A DNA stretch of 64,000 nucleotides, from contig NZ_CP043875.1 of the NCBI RefSeq assembly GCF_032878975.1, forward strand, positions 2,248,531 through 2,312,530. Direction: 5' to 3'. The stretch comes from Methanoplanus sp. FWC-SCC4 (GTDB taxonomy: Archaea > Halobacteriota > Methanomicrobia > Methanomicrobiales > Methanomicrobiaceae). A model generated the notes under the pieces. That model worked only from the letters and a program-made list of their open reading frames with translations, had not been told where the DNA came from and searched no databases. A program made the position numbers and the translations under genes. This document shows positions 36,544 through 45,489 of this stretch, piece after piece (position 1 is the stretch's first letter; every line of letters begins with the position of its first letter).

Positions 36544-37118
36544 AAGAGAGTTTTGATCTGCTGATAGTCGGTGTCGGCGGTCAGGGAACAGTGCTTGCAT
36601 CAAATGTCATCGGAGATGCCTGTCTGATTGAAGGCAGGACTGTAAGATCAGCCGAGACACACGGAATGGCACAAAGGGGCGGTTCTGTTGAGAGTCACAT
36701 CCGGATTGACGGGAAATACGGGCCTTTAATCTCAAAGGGAACAGCGGATCTTATCATTTCATTTGATCTTTTAGAGGCGCTCAGGTACAGGCATTTCCTA
36801 AAGGACGGAGGTGTAATCATTTCAAGTGAGAGTATGGTAATGCCGACATCGGCATTTACACAAGGTCTTGCAGTACCTTCTGCGGACGACATAAAGGCAG
36901 GGCTCTCTGACGTTAAGCTGATAACAATTGACGCTGCGGAAATTGCAAAAGAGGCCGGAAGCATCCTCTCACAAAATATTGTGATGATAGGCTGTGCAGC
37001 CCACCATCTTCCGCTTTCAAAGGAGTCTTTGTTAAAGGCTGTGAGGGATCTTGTTCCCCCAAAGACTATTGAAGTCAATGAAAAAGCCTTTGAACTCGGA
37101 TTTTTGAAAGGTATCTGA
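36540..37118 (+). CDS. iorB: Indolepyruvate:ferredoxin oxidoreductase, beta subunit
   Basis: 192 residues, the gamma-like domain of 2-oxoacid:ferredoxin oxidoreductases. It begins FDLLIVGVGGQGTVLASNVIG, the family's 'GvGGQG' motif, followed by AETHGMAQRGGSVESHIRI, the 'sysHGmaQRGG' element at the contact with the alpha subunit. It completes the IorAB complex with the preceding gene, with which it overlaps by 4 bases and shares a transcript. Length is normal. Confidence 0.94.
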   Translation: MKESFDLLIVGVGGQGTVLASNVIGDACLIEGRTVRSAETHGMAQRGGSVESHIRIDGKYGPLISKGTADLIISFDLLEALRYRHFLKDGGVIISSESMVMPTSAFTQGLAVPSADDIKAGLSDVKLITIDAAEIAKEAGSILSQNIVMIGCAAHHLPLSKESLLKAVRDLVPPKTIEVNEKAFELGFLKGI

Positions 37119-37329
37119 AAATATTAAATATCCCCAAAACCAATAAAAATTTTTTCAGCCCCTGGCTTTTAAAAATGTTTTCTGTTGAATTGCGGCTATA
37201 AAATTTCTGTCAGGGCAGTCTGCTGAATATTTTTTCACAATCCAGGCATTTATGAAATATATTTCCCTCCTCCGCGGCTAATGCAATTGGTTAAAAAGAG
37301 TTGGGGGATAATATAAATTGTATTAAGAT

Positions 37330-37548
37330 ATGTCTGAAAATATGGTCTATGGAGGGGCAATATTATCTGCGGCAAGTCTTATTGTCGGCGGAATACTTAT
37401 TGCAGCAATAATCTATGCAGAGAACAGCGGCCTTACCCCCGGAAGCCTCATATATATTCTTCCTGTCATGGCAGTTCTGGTAGTGGCAGGTGTTTTTGCC
37501 ATGCTTTACGGCTCAAAAGACAAAGACGATAATGCCGGCCCTGAATAA
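37330..37548 (+). CDS. Small two-helix membrane protein
   Basis: 72 residues with two membrane helices (ILSAASLIVGGILIAAIIYA and LIYILPVMAVLVVAGVFAML) and a short charged tail. No family is recognised. It appears real: AT-rich promoter-like sequence is upstream (TTAAAAAG at 37291-37298), the composition is typical of membrane proteins, and the next gene follows after 23 bases on the same strand. Similar small two-helix proteins are common in methanogens and rarely studied. Confidence 0.6.
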   Translation: MSENMVYGGAILSAASLIVGGILIAAIIYAENSGLTPGSLIYILPVMAVLVVAGVFAMLYGSKDKDDNAGPE

Positions 37549-37571
37549 ACAGATTTTTTTGGTCTTTTATA

Positions 37572-38369
37572 ATGCCTGAACTGAAGTTCTGCATCGCCCA
37601 GATGGAGGCAGTCCCCGGAAATCCTGGTGAGAGTCTTTTAAAGGCTGAAAAGCTTGCAGAACTTGCGGCAGGGCGTGGTGCTGATATAATCTCTTTTTCA
37701 GAGCAGTTCGCAACAGGGTGGGACCCTGACTCTGTCGGATTTTCAGAAGGGGAGAGGGGTCCTGTAAATAGTTTTATCCGGAATACCGCCCGCAGATACG
37801 GAATAGGGATTCTGGGTTCGTTTCGTGAAAAAACCGAATCGGGAATAAGAAACACTGCTGTTTTTGCAGACAAATCCGGTGAGGTTGTCTGCCGGTACTC
37901 AAAAATACATCTTTTTTCACCCGGGGGAGAGGACAGACATTACATTGCGGGTGATACGCCTGCATCATTTGAGTTCATGGGTGTTCGTTTTGGTCTTGCC
38001 ATATGTTATGACTTAAGATTCCCTGAACTTTTCAGCCATTACCAGAGGGCCGGGTGTGACTGTGTGATTGTTCAGGCTGCATGGCCGAAAGCGAGAATTA
38101 AGCACTGGGATATCCTCACACATGCACGTGCCATCGAAAACCAGTATTATATCGCCGGTGTAAATGCCACAGGAAAGACTTCTGCCGGTGAATATAACGG
38201 TAATTCGCTGGTGGTCTCTCCCAAAGGGGAGACAGTTATCAGGGCAGATGATTCAGAGGGAATTTTTTGCACAACCATATCCTTAAATGAAGTAAAAAGA
38301 GCCCGTCAGGATTTGCGAATACTTTCAGACCGCAGGGAGTATTTATACATAGGATGGCGTAATATTTAG
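37572..38369 (+). CDS. Carbon-nitrogen hydrolase (nitrilase superfamily amidase)
   Basis: 265 residues with the complete catalytic triad of the family: E44 in SFSEQFATGW, K111 in RYSKIHLFSPGGE, and nucleophile C145 in GLAICYDLRFPELF. Nitrilase-superfamily enzymes cleave amides with a cysteine nucleophile. The 'KIHLFSPGGED..YIAGD' and 'ICYDLRFPELF' patterns and length are close to omega-amidases (Nit2-like) that act on alpha-ketoglutaramate, but deaminated glutathione or other amides are possible. It is cytoplasmic. A small membrane-protein gene precedes it by 23 bases and a YdjM-type gene follows by 14, suggesting an operon without an obvious common theme. Confidence 0.88.
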   Translation: MPELKFCIAQMEAVPGNPGESLLKAEKLAELAAGRGADIISFSEQFATGWDPDSVGFSEGERGPVNSFIRNTARRYGIGILGSFREKTESGIRNTAVFADKSGEVVCRYSKIHLFSPGGEDRHYIAGDTPASFEFMGVRFGLAICYDLRFPELFSHYQRAGCDCVIVQAAWPKARIKHWDILTHARAIENQYYIAGVNATGKTSAGEYNGNSLVVSPKGETVIRADDSEGIFCTTISLNEVKRARQDLRILSDRREYLYIGWRNI

Positions 38370-38383
38370 TTGCCTGATTTAAG

Positions 38384-39112
38384 ATGCGAGGCGACCAACA
38401 TGCTTATTTTAGCCTGCTTTCAGGGGTGATTGTATTTTCACCGATGATTCTGGCACCAGACGCAGGGGTTATAGCGCTGTTGTTTGCAGGTATCTTCATA
38501 GGTTCGCTTGCACCGGATGCTGATGCTGCCGACTCGGCAATAATGCACGGGCTTTCAGGAGGCAGGGGTGCCGGAAGGATGATTCGCAGACCTACCGTAC
38601 TGTTCCTTCCGCTGTTTGGATACACGATTCGTTATCTGATATACTACCCGGTATCTGCGGTTACATGGGTCCTGACACTCGGGAGGGTAAAACCCCGCCA
38701 CAGAGGGCTTTTGCACTCTTTTTTCGGAGTGATTATAACCACCTTACTTGTAATTTCATATCTCTGGGCATTGTTCAGTTTTGGCTTCGGGATGAATCTC
38801 ATAAACCATATATTGATTTTGGCCTTCGGGTTTTTCTGCGGGTGTGTTATGCACCTTGTCGAAGACTCGTGCACACACAGTGGTGTATTCTGGCTCTATC
38901 CGTTCTCTAAGAGGAAGGTTTCCGGAACAGTCGTTCCAAAGAGCAAAAGAAATCACATGTTTGGACTGATCCTTTGCGCAGGTGTGATACTTTCTCTCTC
39001 ATGGGACACTATCATATATGCGGGATATCAGATCTCAAAGGCGGCGCCATTTTTGATATTTCTGGTTTCCTGGACTTTAATTTTGTCTTTATCGGGTGCT
39101 CATACCGATTAG
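38384..39112 (+). CDS. YdjM-type membrane-bound metal-dependent hydrolase (LexA-binding family)
   Basis: 242 residues with five or six membrane helices. The conserved polar motifs of the YdjM/DUF457 family are all present: an early His (DQHAYFSLLSG), LAPDADAADS, RHRGLLHSFFG with its two histidines, and HLVEDSCTHSGVFWLYPFS. These Asp and His residues are thought to bind a metal at the membrane surface. The family is called a membrane-bound metal-dependent hydrolase and some members are induced in the SOS response, but the substrate is unknown. It follows the nitrilase gene after 14 bases. Confidence 0.8.
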   Translation: MRGDQHAYFSLLSGVIVFSPMILAPDAGVIALLFAGIFIGSLAPDADAADSAIMHGLSGGRGAGRMIRRPTVLFLPLFGYTIRYLIYYPVSAVTWVLTLGRVKPRHRGLLHSFFGVIITTLLVISYLWALFSFGFGMNLINHILILAFGFFCGCVMHLVEDSCTHSGVFWLYPFSKRKVSGTVVPKSKRNHMFGLILCAGVILSLSWDTIIYAGYQISKAAPFLIFLVSWTLILSLSGAHTD

Positions 39113-39177
39113 GACTTTTCTTTTACCGGTGCTTCATCCACTATCTATAACTTCTTACGGCACAGAAATTGTTAATC

Positions 39178-40380
39178 ATGTTTCGTCTTGTCTGTGTAAA
39201 CTGCGGTGCAGACTATAACCAGAATGAGATAATATACCATTGTCCCAAATGCGGTCATCTGCTCACTGTAGAGTATGATATGGATACAATAGACATCTCC
39301 CGTGCCGAGTGGGACAAACGTCCCCTGAGGCTCTGGAGATACAAAGAGCTTTTGCCTGTCGCAGGCGAGCCCGTTTCACTTCAGGAGGGAGGAACACCTC
39401 TTTATCACCTGAAAACGATTGGAAAGGAGCTCGGTCTAAAGGAGCTTTATGCAAAGCACGAGGGTATGAATCCTTCAGGTTCCTTTAAGGACAGGGGAAT
39501 GACTGTCGGTGTCTCCATGGCTATTCAGCTTGGAATGAAGACAGTCGCCTGTGCAAGCACAGGAAACACCTCCGCAAGTCTTGCCGTATATGCGGCAAAG
39601 GCAGGAATCCCCGCTGTTGTTCTGCTTCCGGCAGGCAAGGTTGCACTTGGAAAGGTTGCCCAGGCACTTATGCACGGTGCAAAGGTAATAGCAATTCGCG
39701 GCAACTTTGACAAGGCGCTTGAGATGGTGCATGACCTCTGTATTAATGAGGGTCTGTATCTGTTAAACTCAGTCAACCCGTACCGCCTTGAAGGTCAGAA
39801 GACAATCGGTTTTGAAGCCGTGGATCAGCTCGGCGGAGTTCCTGACAGATTTGTTCTTCCGGTAGGAAATGCAGGAAACATTTCAGCCGTTTACAAAGGA
39901 CTTCTGGAACTTCAGAATCTGGGATTCATTGACTCACTCCCGATGATGACAGGTATTCAGGCAGAGGGTGCAAGCCCTGTTGTTGATGCTATACACAACA
40001 AACGTGAGGTTTTAGTGCCTGAAGCAAATCCGGAGACTGTTGCAACAGCTATCAGAATCGGTGCCCCGGTAAATGCCGAGAAGGCCCTTCGTGCAATCCG
40101 TGAAACAAACGGAACCGCCATTGCGGTAACGGATGAGGAGATTCTGGCTATGCAGCGCAGTCTTGCAAGAAAAGAAGGAATCGGAGTCGAGCCTGCATCG
40201 GCCGCCTCTGTTGCCGGAATAAAGAAACTTGCAGAAGAGGGATTAATCGACAAAGACGAGAGAATTGTCTGTGTGGTTACAGGACACCTGTTAAAAGATC
40301 CTGAAGCGGTGATTAAGCAATGCGAGCCTCCGACAGAGATAGATGCAAATCTGGAATCTCTTCTGTCTGTGTTGCGCTGA
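39178..40380 (+). CDS. thrC: Threonine synthase
   Basis: 400 residues from ATG 39178. It converts O-phosphohomoserine to threonine using pyridoxal phosphate. An N-terminal zinc-ribbon-like part reads CVNCGADYNQNEIIYHCPKCG. The PLP lysine is in MNPSGSFKDRGMT; the phosphate-binding loop region includes ASTGNTSAS and VGNAGNIS. The C-terminal RKEGIGVEPASAASVAGI matches the fold type II ending. Length is as in archaeal ThrC. It matches the homoserine pathway shared with the metX gene in this window. The next gene overlaps its 3' end by 61 bases. Confidence 0.93.
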   Translation: MFRLVCVNCGADYNQNEIIYHCPKCGHLLTVEYDMDTIDISRAEWDKRPLRLWRYKELLPVAGEPVSLQEGGTPLYHLKTIGKELGLKELYAKHEGMNPSGSFKDRGMTVGVSMAIQLGMKTVACASTGNTSASLAVYAAKAGIPAVVLLPAGKVALGKVAQALMHGAKVIAIRGNFDKALEMVHDLCINEGLYLLNSVNPYRLEGQKTIGFEAVDQLGGVPDRFVLPVGNAGNISAVYKGLLELQNLGFIDSLPMMTGIQAEGASPVVDAIHNKREVLVPEANPETVATAIRIGAPVNAEKALRAIRETNGTAIAVTDEEILAMQRSLARKEGIGVEPASAASVAGIKKLAEEGLIDKDERIVCVVTGHLLKDPEAVIKQCEPPTEIDANLESLLSVLR

Positions 40381-40943
40381 TATTATTATCAGCCCTAATT
40401 TTTTCAGCGTCCGCCCTTAGCGCTGAGTATACTGTTTTTGATAATGCGACCGGCTACCATGCCGCAGTTGAGATACAGGATGCGGAAAGTTACGCTTTTG
40501 TAAAACCGGGTATGCTCGGAGAGAAAGTGCCGGATAAAGTTACAAATGTTTCATTGTATTACGTAAACGGTACAAATGCGTCTTTTGAGGACAAAGGAAG
40601 AAGCATATCGTTTGAGAAGGGAAATTACACTGTTTATTTCGATTCCGGTCTTGAGGGCAAGAATTTTCAGGCGCTATACGACAGCTTCTACAACGTAACC
40701 CTCAGCCTTCCCGCAGGTTATGATGTCAGAAACCCGCTTCTTGGTATGGTAAGCAACGGAGGAGAGGCGGATGAAACAGACGGGAATGTGACTGTCAGCT
40801 GGACAAGGAAGTCTTATGTCGAGGCCAGGTTTTATGACGACTTTCAGGTTGAGCTTCTGATAATATTCGGAACTTTCTGGATAGCACTTGTAGTTGTGTT
40901 TCTGGTGCCTTATCTTCTGAGCCGCAGGAAAAACGAGCCCTGA
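40320..40943 (+). CDS. Exported single-pass protein, DUF5803-like
   Basis: 207 residues. A signal peptide (CVALILLSALIFSASALSA) precedes an extracellular domain with possible N-glycosylation sites (NGTNAS, NVT), then one membrane helix (LLIIFGTFWIALVVVFLVPYLL) and a short RRK tail. It resembles DUF5803 proteins of Methanomicrobia and haloarchaea by this architecture, from memory. The ATG at 40320 is 61 bases inside the thrC gene in another frame. No other good start precedes the signal peptide, so the overlap seems real. Function unknown. Confidence 0.65.
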   Translation: MRASDRDRCKSGISSVCVALILLSALIFSASALSAEYTVFDNATGYHAAVEIQDAESYAFVKPGMLGEKVPDKVTNVSLYYVNGTNASFEDKGRSISFEKGNYTVYFDSGLEGKNFQALYDSFYNVTLSLPAGYDVRNPLLGMVSNGGEADETDGNVTVSWTRKSYVEARFYDDFQVELLIIFGTFWIALVVVFLVPYLLSRRKNEP

Positions 40944-41052
40944 ATAATTAATTGAAGGGTTTTTTATTTTTTTAAGAGGCAGTTTGTATATTTTAAAAAT
41001 AAACAACCCTCTGCTATATTGTCTTTTTACAGGCTGTTTTTTGTGCACTTTC

Positions 41053-41153
41053 AAATACTAATTAAATACTAATATATACTAAATTAGTATTTGGGACCAG
41101 GTGCCCAAAGACAAAATACTAATTAACTACTAAAATATACTAAATTAGTATTT
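41053..41153 (+). promoter_or_regulatory. Two repeat units with 15-bp palindromes, 61 bp apart, upstream of fic
   Basis: Each unit has AAATACTAATTA (41053-41064 and 41114-41125) and the perfect palindrome ATACTAA-A-TTAGTAT (41076-41090 and 41137-41151). The two units are exactly 61 bp apart, and extra half-sites TACTAA lie between the parts. The Shine-Dalgarno GGAGGTG (41154-41160) begins right after the second palindrome, so binding there would block the promoter or the start of translation. The Fic protein has its own C-terminal winged helix and is the likely regulator (inference). Confidence 0.7.
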
Positions 41154-41164
41154 GGAGGTGTGCC

Positions 41165-42472
41165 ATGAAAAAACTCCCGGAAAGACCACCAGTAATCGGG
41201 GCTGAAAATCTTCTGGATTATCTTACTGATATACAGAGCGATCCCGGATTCCTAAGGCAGGTAAACGAATTCAACAACAGGTATCTCTACTGGGATGAAC
41301 TCAGATACCGCCTCCCGGACCCGGATAGGAGAACTGCCGCATGGCTATTTATGAAGATGCTCCGGATGGTAAGATATGAGACACCTCCTTACTCCCCCCT
41401 TTCCCTCAGGTACTCGGCAACGCCTGAGATATCCCGGAGTCTGCACATTTTTGACCAGTATCTCTTTGGAAACATAAAAATACACAACAAGAGCATAAAG
41501 CTTGATCAGTCCTACATCCTAAGTTCGCTTATGGAGGAGGCTATTGCGTCCTCTATTCTTGAAGGTGCCGCAACAACCCACAAAGCGGCAAAGGAGATGC
41601 TCAGGAAAGGTAAGAAAGCCGCGAATAAGTCCGAACAGATGGTTATTAACAATTACAGGGCGATGCAGCACATCATGGGTCAAAAGGACGGCCCCCTGAC
41701 ACCTGAGTTCATACTTGAAGTTCACAGGATAGTGACAGAGAACACTCTTGAGGATGCAGCAGTGGGAAGGTTTAGGAAAAGTGATGATATTGTTGTAGCC
41801 GACCCCGGAACCGGTACAGTCCATCATGTACCTCCTGTTCATACGGAGATACCCGGAATGATTGAGGAGCTGTGCCGGTTTGCAAACGCGGGCGATGAGG
41901 ATTCCGGTATGTTCATACACCCCGTAATAAAGGGAATCATTCTCCACTTCCTGATAGGCTACATTCACCCGTTTGAGGATGGAAACGGAAGATGTGCAAG
42001 GAGCATATTTTACTGGTATGTTCTCTCACGGGGCTACTGGCTCTTTGAGTACATGCCGATATCGAGGATAATCCTCAGGTCAAAGAAGGATTACGCTCTT
42101 GCATACCTGCACACCGAATATGACGAGATGGATCTGACTTATTTTATCCTCTATAACATCCGGTGCATAGAAAAAGCGAGATCCGATCTTCTTTCATACA
42201 TCGAGAAAAAGCAGACTGAACAGAATGCTACAAAAGCAATAATAAAAACCATACCTGATATCAATCAGAGGCAGGCGGATATTCTCAGGCATATGATGGA
42301 GAACAGCGATGAATACTTCACAATCAGGGAGGCAATGGAGACTCACGGCGTTGTCTACCAGACAGCAAGGACTGATCTCATGAACCTCGCTGATCTCGGC
42401 TATATCCGAAAGGAAAAACGAGGTCGGGAGTTTCTGTTTATTTTCAACGAGCAGTGCGATCTGTGGAAATAA
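41165..42472 (+). CDS. Fic-family AMPylation-type protein with N-terminal inhibitory motif and C-terminal winged helix
   Basis: 435 residues. The Fic active site HPFEDGNGR is complete at residues 268-276; its His would transfer AMP (or another nucleotide) to a target Ser, Thr or Tyr. The inhibitory motif S-SIL-EG, with E133, is N-terminal, which makes it a class II, self-inhibited Fic. Residues 365-435 form a winged helix (ILRHMMENSDEYFTIREAMET and TARTDLMNLADLGYIRKEK), as in many Fic proteins that bind their own promoter. Twin palindromes lie right ahead of the GGAGGTG site before ATG 41165, supporting self-regulation. The target is unknown. Such genes are common in mobile and defence-rich regions. 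Confidence 0.9.
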   Translation: MKKLPERPPVIGAENLLDYLTDIQSDPGFLRQVNEFNNRYLYWDELRYRLPDPDRRTAAWLFMKMLRMVRYETPPYSPLSLRYSATPEISRSLHIFDQYLFGNIKIHNKSIKLDQSYILSSLMEEAIASSILEGAATTHKAAKEMLRKGKKAANKSEQMVINNYRAMQHIMGQKDGPLTPEFILEVHRIVTENTLEDAAVGRFRKSDDIVVADPGTGTVHHVPPVHTEIPGMIEELCRFANAGDEDSGMFIHPVIKGIILHFLIGYIHPFEDGNGRCARSIFYWYVLSRGYWLFEYMPISRIILRSKKDYALAYLHTEYDEMDLTYFILYNIRCIEKARSDLLSYIEKKQTEQNATKAIIKTIPDINQRQADILRHMMENSDEYFTIREAMETHGVVYQTARTDLMNLADLGYIRKEKRGREFLFIFNEQCDLWK

Positions 42473-42703
42473 TTAAAGAAGGCGGGATGAAACAGGCTGG
42501 ATAAGACTATCAGTTGTACAGGGGATTCTTATGGCTGGGATGGTTTTTATCGCAATTATCCCGATATAACTTCCATTAATATTCGGGATATTCTGGCGAA
42601 GGATTGGTGTTATTGGGTTGGCTTGAAAAAAAATTCTAAATTTTTTATCAATACTCATTTAATTTTAGTGAAGAAATCAAATTAAATTATAAAAAAGGTT
42701 ATT

Positions 42704-43352
42704 ATGATTGATATTAGTTTGGCAGCAGACATCGGGACAATCGTTGTGGCAGTAGTAAATATTATTCTGATTGGTATTATTTATATTGAATTCAGGGATT
42801 CAAGAATGCCTAATATTAGAACCGAAATCAGATCCCCGAAAGGAAGTTCCAAAAGAAAAGTCGGTGTTCTAGAAACAGATACCTTATACCTTATTTCAAC
42901 TAACAGGTCTAAAAATGTTGCAAAAAGGATACACATAGAACTAATTTTCAAATTTAATGATATTGAATATAAGGTCAGAAATAACGTCCATTCGCATTTG
43001 AATGGTGGAGAATCTTTTAAAATCCTTGTATGTCTGGGTGAAATAAAAAAAATATCCTGAACTTTTCGAAGAGCATAATATTCATGATCATATTTTGACA
43101 TCTCCTAAAGAGATGCTTAAGATTGATCTTCAGGTATTAATTACATTTAATGGAATTATTGGAAATTTAGGTGCAAAAAAGCTTGAGGATAATTACTATA
43201 TAGAGTGGTGGAAATTCCAAGAGGAGAACATGAAAAGTTACGAAGCGGGAAATTTGGCAACATTCTTTTCATGGAATAAAAGGAACGGGGAATATTATAT
43301 ATTTAAATCGAAGGATGTCATTTTTTGTGAGAATTCTGAATTAGAAATTTAA
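42704..43352 (+). pseudogene. Membrane-anchored hypothetical gene split by a frameshift in an A8 run
   Basis: Two pieces in different frames make one protein of about 215 residues. The first (42704-43060) starts with a membrane helix (DIGTIVVAVVNIILIGIIYIEF) and a soluble part, and ends shortly after the A8 run at 43045-43052. Reading across with one A fewer gives EIKKYPELFEEHNIHDHILTS, which runs into the second piece (open to 43352). No independent start with a ribosome site is seen for the second part. No family is recognised. It may be a true pseudogene, a sequencing error in a homopolymer, or slippage. It lies between the fic gene and the convergent reverse transcriptase. Confidence 0.65.
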
Positions 43353-43435
43353 GAATAAGATTTTTTATTACCAAATGAGAGAACCAATCTGAAAAAAGTA
43401 GTTCAAGTTGATATCTTTTAAAGTATAATTTTCAA

Positions 43436-45046
43436 TCAATATTCTGATACACTTGAACTAATAAAAGTTTCATAAAAATTTTTATTTATACTACTGTCAT
43501 AAAATCTGACATTATTTTCATACAAGATCTTAAAAAAGGAATCATCCTTGATGTATTGGCCATTATCTTCAGGATTTAACCAGTCATTAACATATGCTTC
43601 ATATGCAATTAACCAATGATCTGAATATAATTCATCTTTCTTCATAAAATTGATCCATTCAGTAGTATCTAAATTTCCTTTTATCAAACCTATTTTTCGG
43701 AGATCTAAAACAGTTAATACAACTATTACATCATTACATTTAGATAGTGAATCTAAAACATTTTGATTTTTTATGGTTATATTGAAAACTTTTGCGAGCC
43801 ACAATATCCATGCAAGTTCATAACCATGTGAAAATTTACAATGATGAAGTAACATCTCTGAAACAGTAGCTGAAATCTTATCAGCATCTAATTGATACCC
43901 CGGTTTTTTTGAATATGTGTGTAATATCCTAATTGCATCGGGGATACACATTGGCTCAGCAACTATTGATTTCAATATTAATGATTCATACAATTTCCAA
44001 TTTTCAGGAAGTATCTCCTGATCATTAATCCGTTTTAATGAATATTTTAAAATGCTATCATTTGGATGCTGAATTGCTTTTTGAAATGCTATACTAAAGT
44101 AATCTATTAAATCAGTTTCTTGTTTTTTGGAATGATTGTCACCTTTATTGTGACTTATTCGGAATTCATATAATCGTATTTCTGATGGCCATTCCTTTTG
44201 AAGTTTTCTTGGCAACTCAACAATTTTAGTTTTTGTCGGGTTTATTTCCAATTCATATTCGTGTAGTATTCTGTGTAATTCATGTAATGCATGTTCTGCC
44301 TCAGATCTCTCCCTAAAAAACAAGCAAATGTCATCGACACAGCGAAAACCTTTAAGATTTTTATTAAGCAATTCTTCTAATTGAATATCAATTTGTGTAC
44401 AAATGATTTCAGATATTATATGAGATGAATCAGGCCCTACAGGGATACCTGAGGTCTGTTGATCTTTAGTATTTCTAACAGATTTATCAATACAATTACC
44501 ATAATACTCTTTTTTACAGTGACGATTTTGTTTGGACACGGATTTACCATGTAATGCCCAAGGAATGGTATGTGTATATATTGTAGGATAAAATCGGGAT
44601 ATATCAGTACATAAACAATATCGGGCATCATTAGATTCTAATATCCCTTTTATTGTTCTTTCTCTAAAACTAATATTTCGTTTAAACGAGCGCTTTGATT
44701 CAGGATCAGGAATGGGAGTACTAAGTGAAATCTGAGATTTAGCAAAATGTTCATTTATATCATCCCAAAAAATTTCTAGATAATTGCACAGAATAATCTG
44801 GTGGAATGGATTTGGAATTGACATCACGCGGCGTTGAACTTTTAACTTAGGAATGGAATGTAAACAACATTTACTTGAACAAAATTCTTTTTTGTAAGGA
44901 CCTTTATTTTTGAGTTGGCATATTGATTTAAGATTCTCAGGAAGAATATCAGCAAGTTTAGAAGTTTTGAATTGAGGGGGTAAAACATCCGGAAAATATC
45001 CTTTACGAATTAAAGCATCAATATTCAGATTTGGTGTTGATTTCAT
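43436..45046 (-). CDS. Reverse transcriptase of the Abi/UG (defence-associated) type
   Basis: 536 residues from ATG 45046 (a GTG at 45058 would add four). The RT core spans about residues 70-285: motif A CTDISRFYPTIYTHTIPWAL with catalytic D148; motif B region SGIPVGPDSSHIISEI at about 199-214; motif C is CVDD at 236-239 in place of the usual YxDD; then EINPTKTKIV. Residues 290-536 are helical repeats, as in Abi and UG-group RTs where this part is needed for anti-phage action. There is no maturase, endonuclease or integrase domain, so it is not a group II intron or diversity-generating RT by its layout. The DRT subtype cannot be told by eye. Visibly AT-rich relative to core genes. Confidence 0.82.
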   Translation of the reverse strand: MKSTPNLNIDALIRKGYFPDVLPPQFKTSKLADILPENLKSICQLKNKGPYKKEFCSSKCCLHSIPKLKVQRRVMSIPNPFHQIILCNYLEIFWDDINEHFAKSQISLSTPIPDPESKRSFKRNISFRERTIKGILESNDARYCLCTDISRFYPTIYTHTIPWALHGKSVSKQNRHCKKEYYGNCIDKSVRNTKDQQTSGIPVGPDSSHIISEIICTQIDIQLEELLNKNLKGFRCVDDICLFFRERSEAEHALHELHRILHEYELEINPTKTKIVELPRKLQKEWPSEIRLYEFRISHNKGDNHSKKQETDLIDYFSIAFQKAIQHPNDSILKYSLKRINDQEILPENWKLYESLILKSIVAEPMCIPDAIRILHTYSKKPGYQLDADKISATVSEMLLHHCKFSHGYELAWILWLAKVFNITIKNQNVLDSLSKCNDVIVVLTVLDLRKIGLIKGNLDTTEWINFMKKDELYSDHWLIAYEAYVNDWLNPEDNGQYIKDDSFFKILYENNVRFYDSSINKNFYETFISSSVSEY

Positions 45047-45058
45047 CTTTAAAACCAC

Positions 45059-45489
45059 TATATGTAAAATATAGGGATTATTTTATATTTATCAGTCTTG
45101 TTTTCAAAATTTTGGAGAATTCAGATGATGATGAAATAACTATTTTCTGAGAAATGATATCTTCAAAAATATCAGTCCGCTTTTGACTTACTGACATGAC
45201 ATAAATATGTGGAAGGTAAAGAACCCTTGACCCATTCTTGGTAATTATCAATTTAAGTTAAAAATAGCAATAGCTGATCTTAATTGTTTGGATCATCATT
45301 TGTTGAGTAATCCTTAGCAAGAACTTTCTTTTGAAGAAACCCTCACATGCGGCCATCTCTCCCTGATTATATTAGTGTCCGTTTGTATTAAATACTTTAA
45401 AGTCACTCAATTGTTCTAATCCATAAGCCCATTAACATTCTGTACGGGTTAAACAGAGATTGGGGATCTCGGGGATTAAAATTTAATTA
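45059..45489. other. 431-base gene-free region between the reverse transcriptase and the kinase-like gene
   Basis: It holds the divergent promoters of both genes. No protein gene is evident. It is AT-rich, with TATA-like TATTTTATATTT at about 45079-45090 on the reverse transcriptase side. Some UG-type RTs need a non-coding RNA encoded next to them, so this stretch is the natural place to look, but I cannot define a conserved fold. No transposon end or direct repeat is obvious. Confidence 0.35.

Noticed and set aside
41053..41153. CRISPR-like repeats before the fic gene
   Set aside because: Only two units exist, they are palindromic operators with related spacers, and no cas gene is near.
42473..42703. 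Remnant of a transporter gene between fic and the frameshifted gene
   Set aside because: A short hydrophobic frame (VVQGILMAGMVFIAIIPI) is broken by a stop and has no start; too short to call.
43095..43352. Independent 85-codon gene
   Set aside because: No ribosome site, and its frame continues from the previous gene across an A8 run, so it is better read as the second half of one gene.
43436..45046. Group II intron or diversity-generating retroelement
   Set aside because: No maturase domain, intron ends, template repeat or target gene is seen, and the C-terminus is a long helical domain as in Abi/UG types.
45280..45480. Transposase fragment upstream of the kinase-like gene
   Set aside because: A few codons look coding-like, but no motif, inverted end or duplication supports it.
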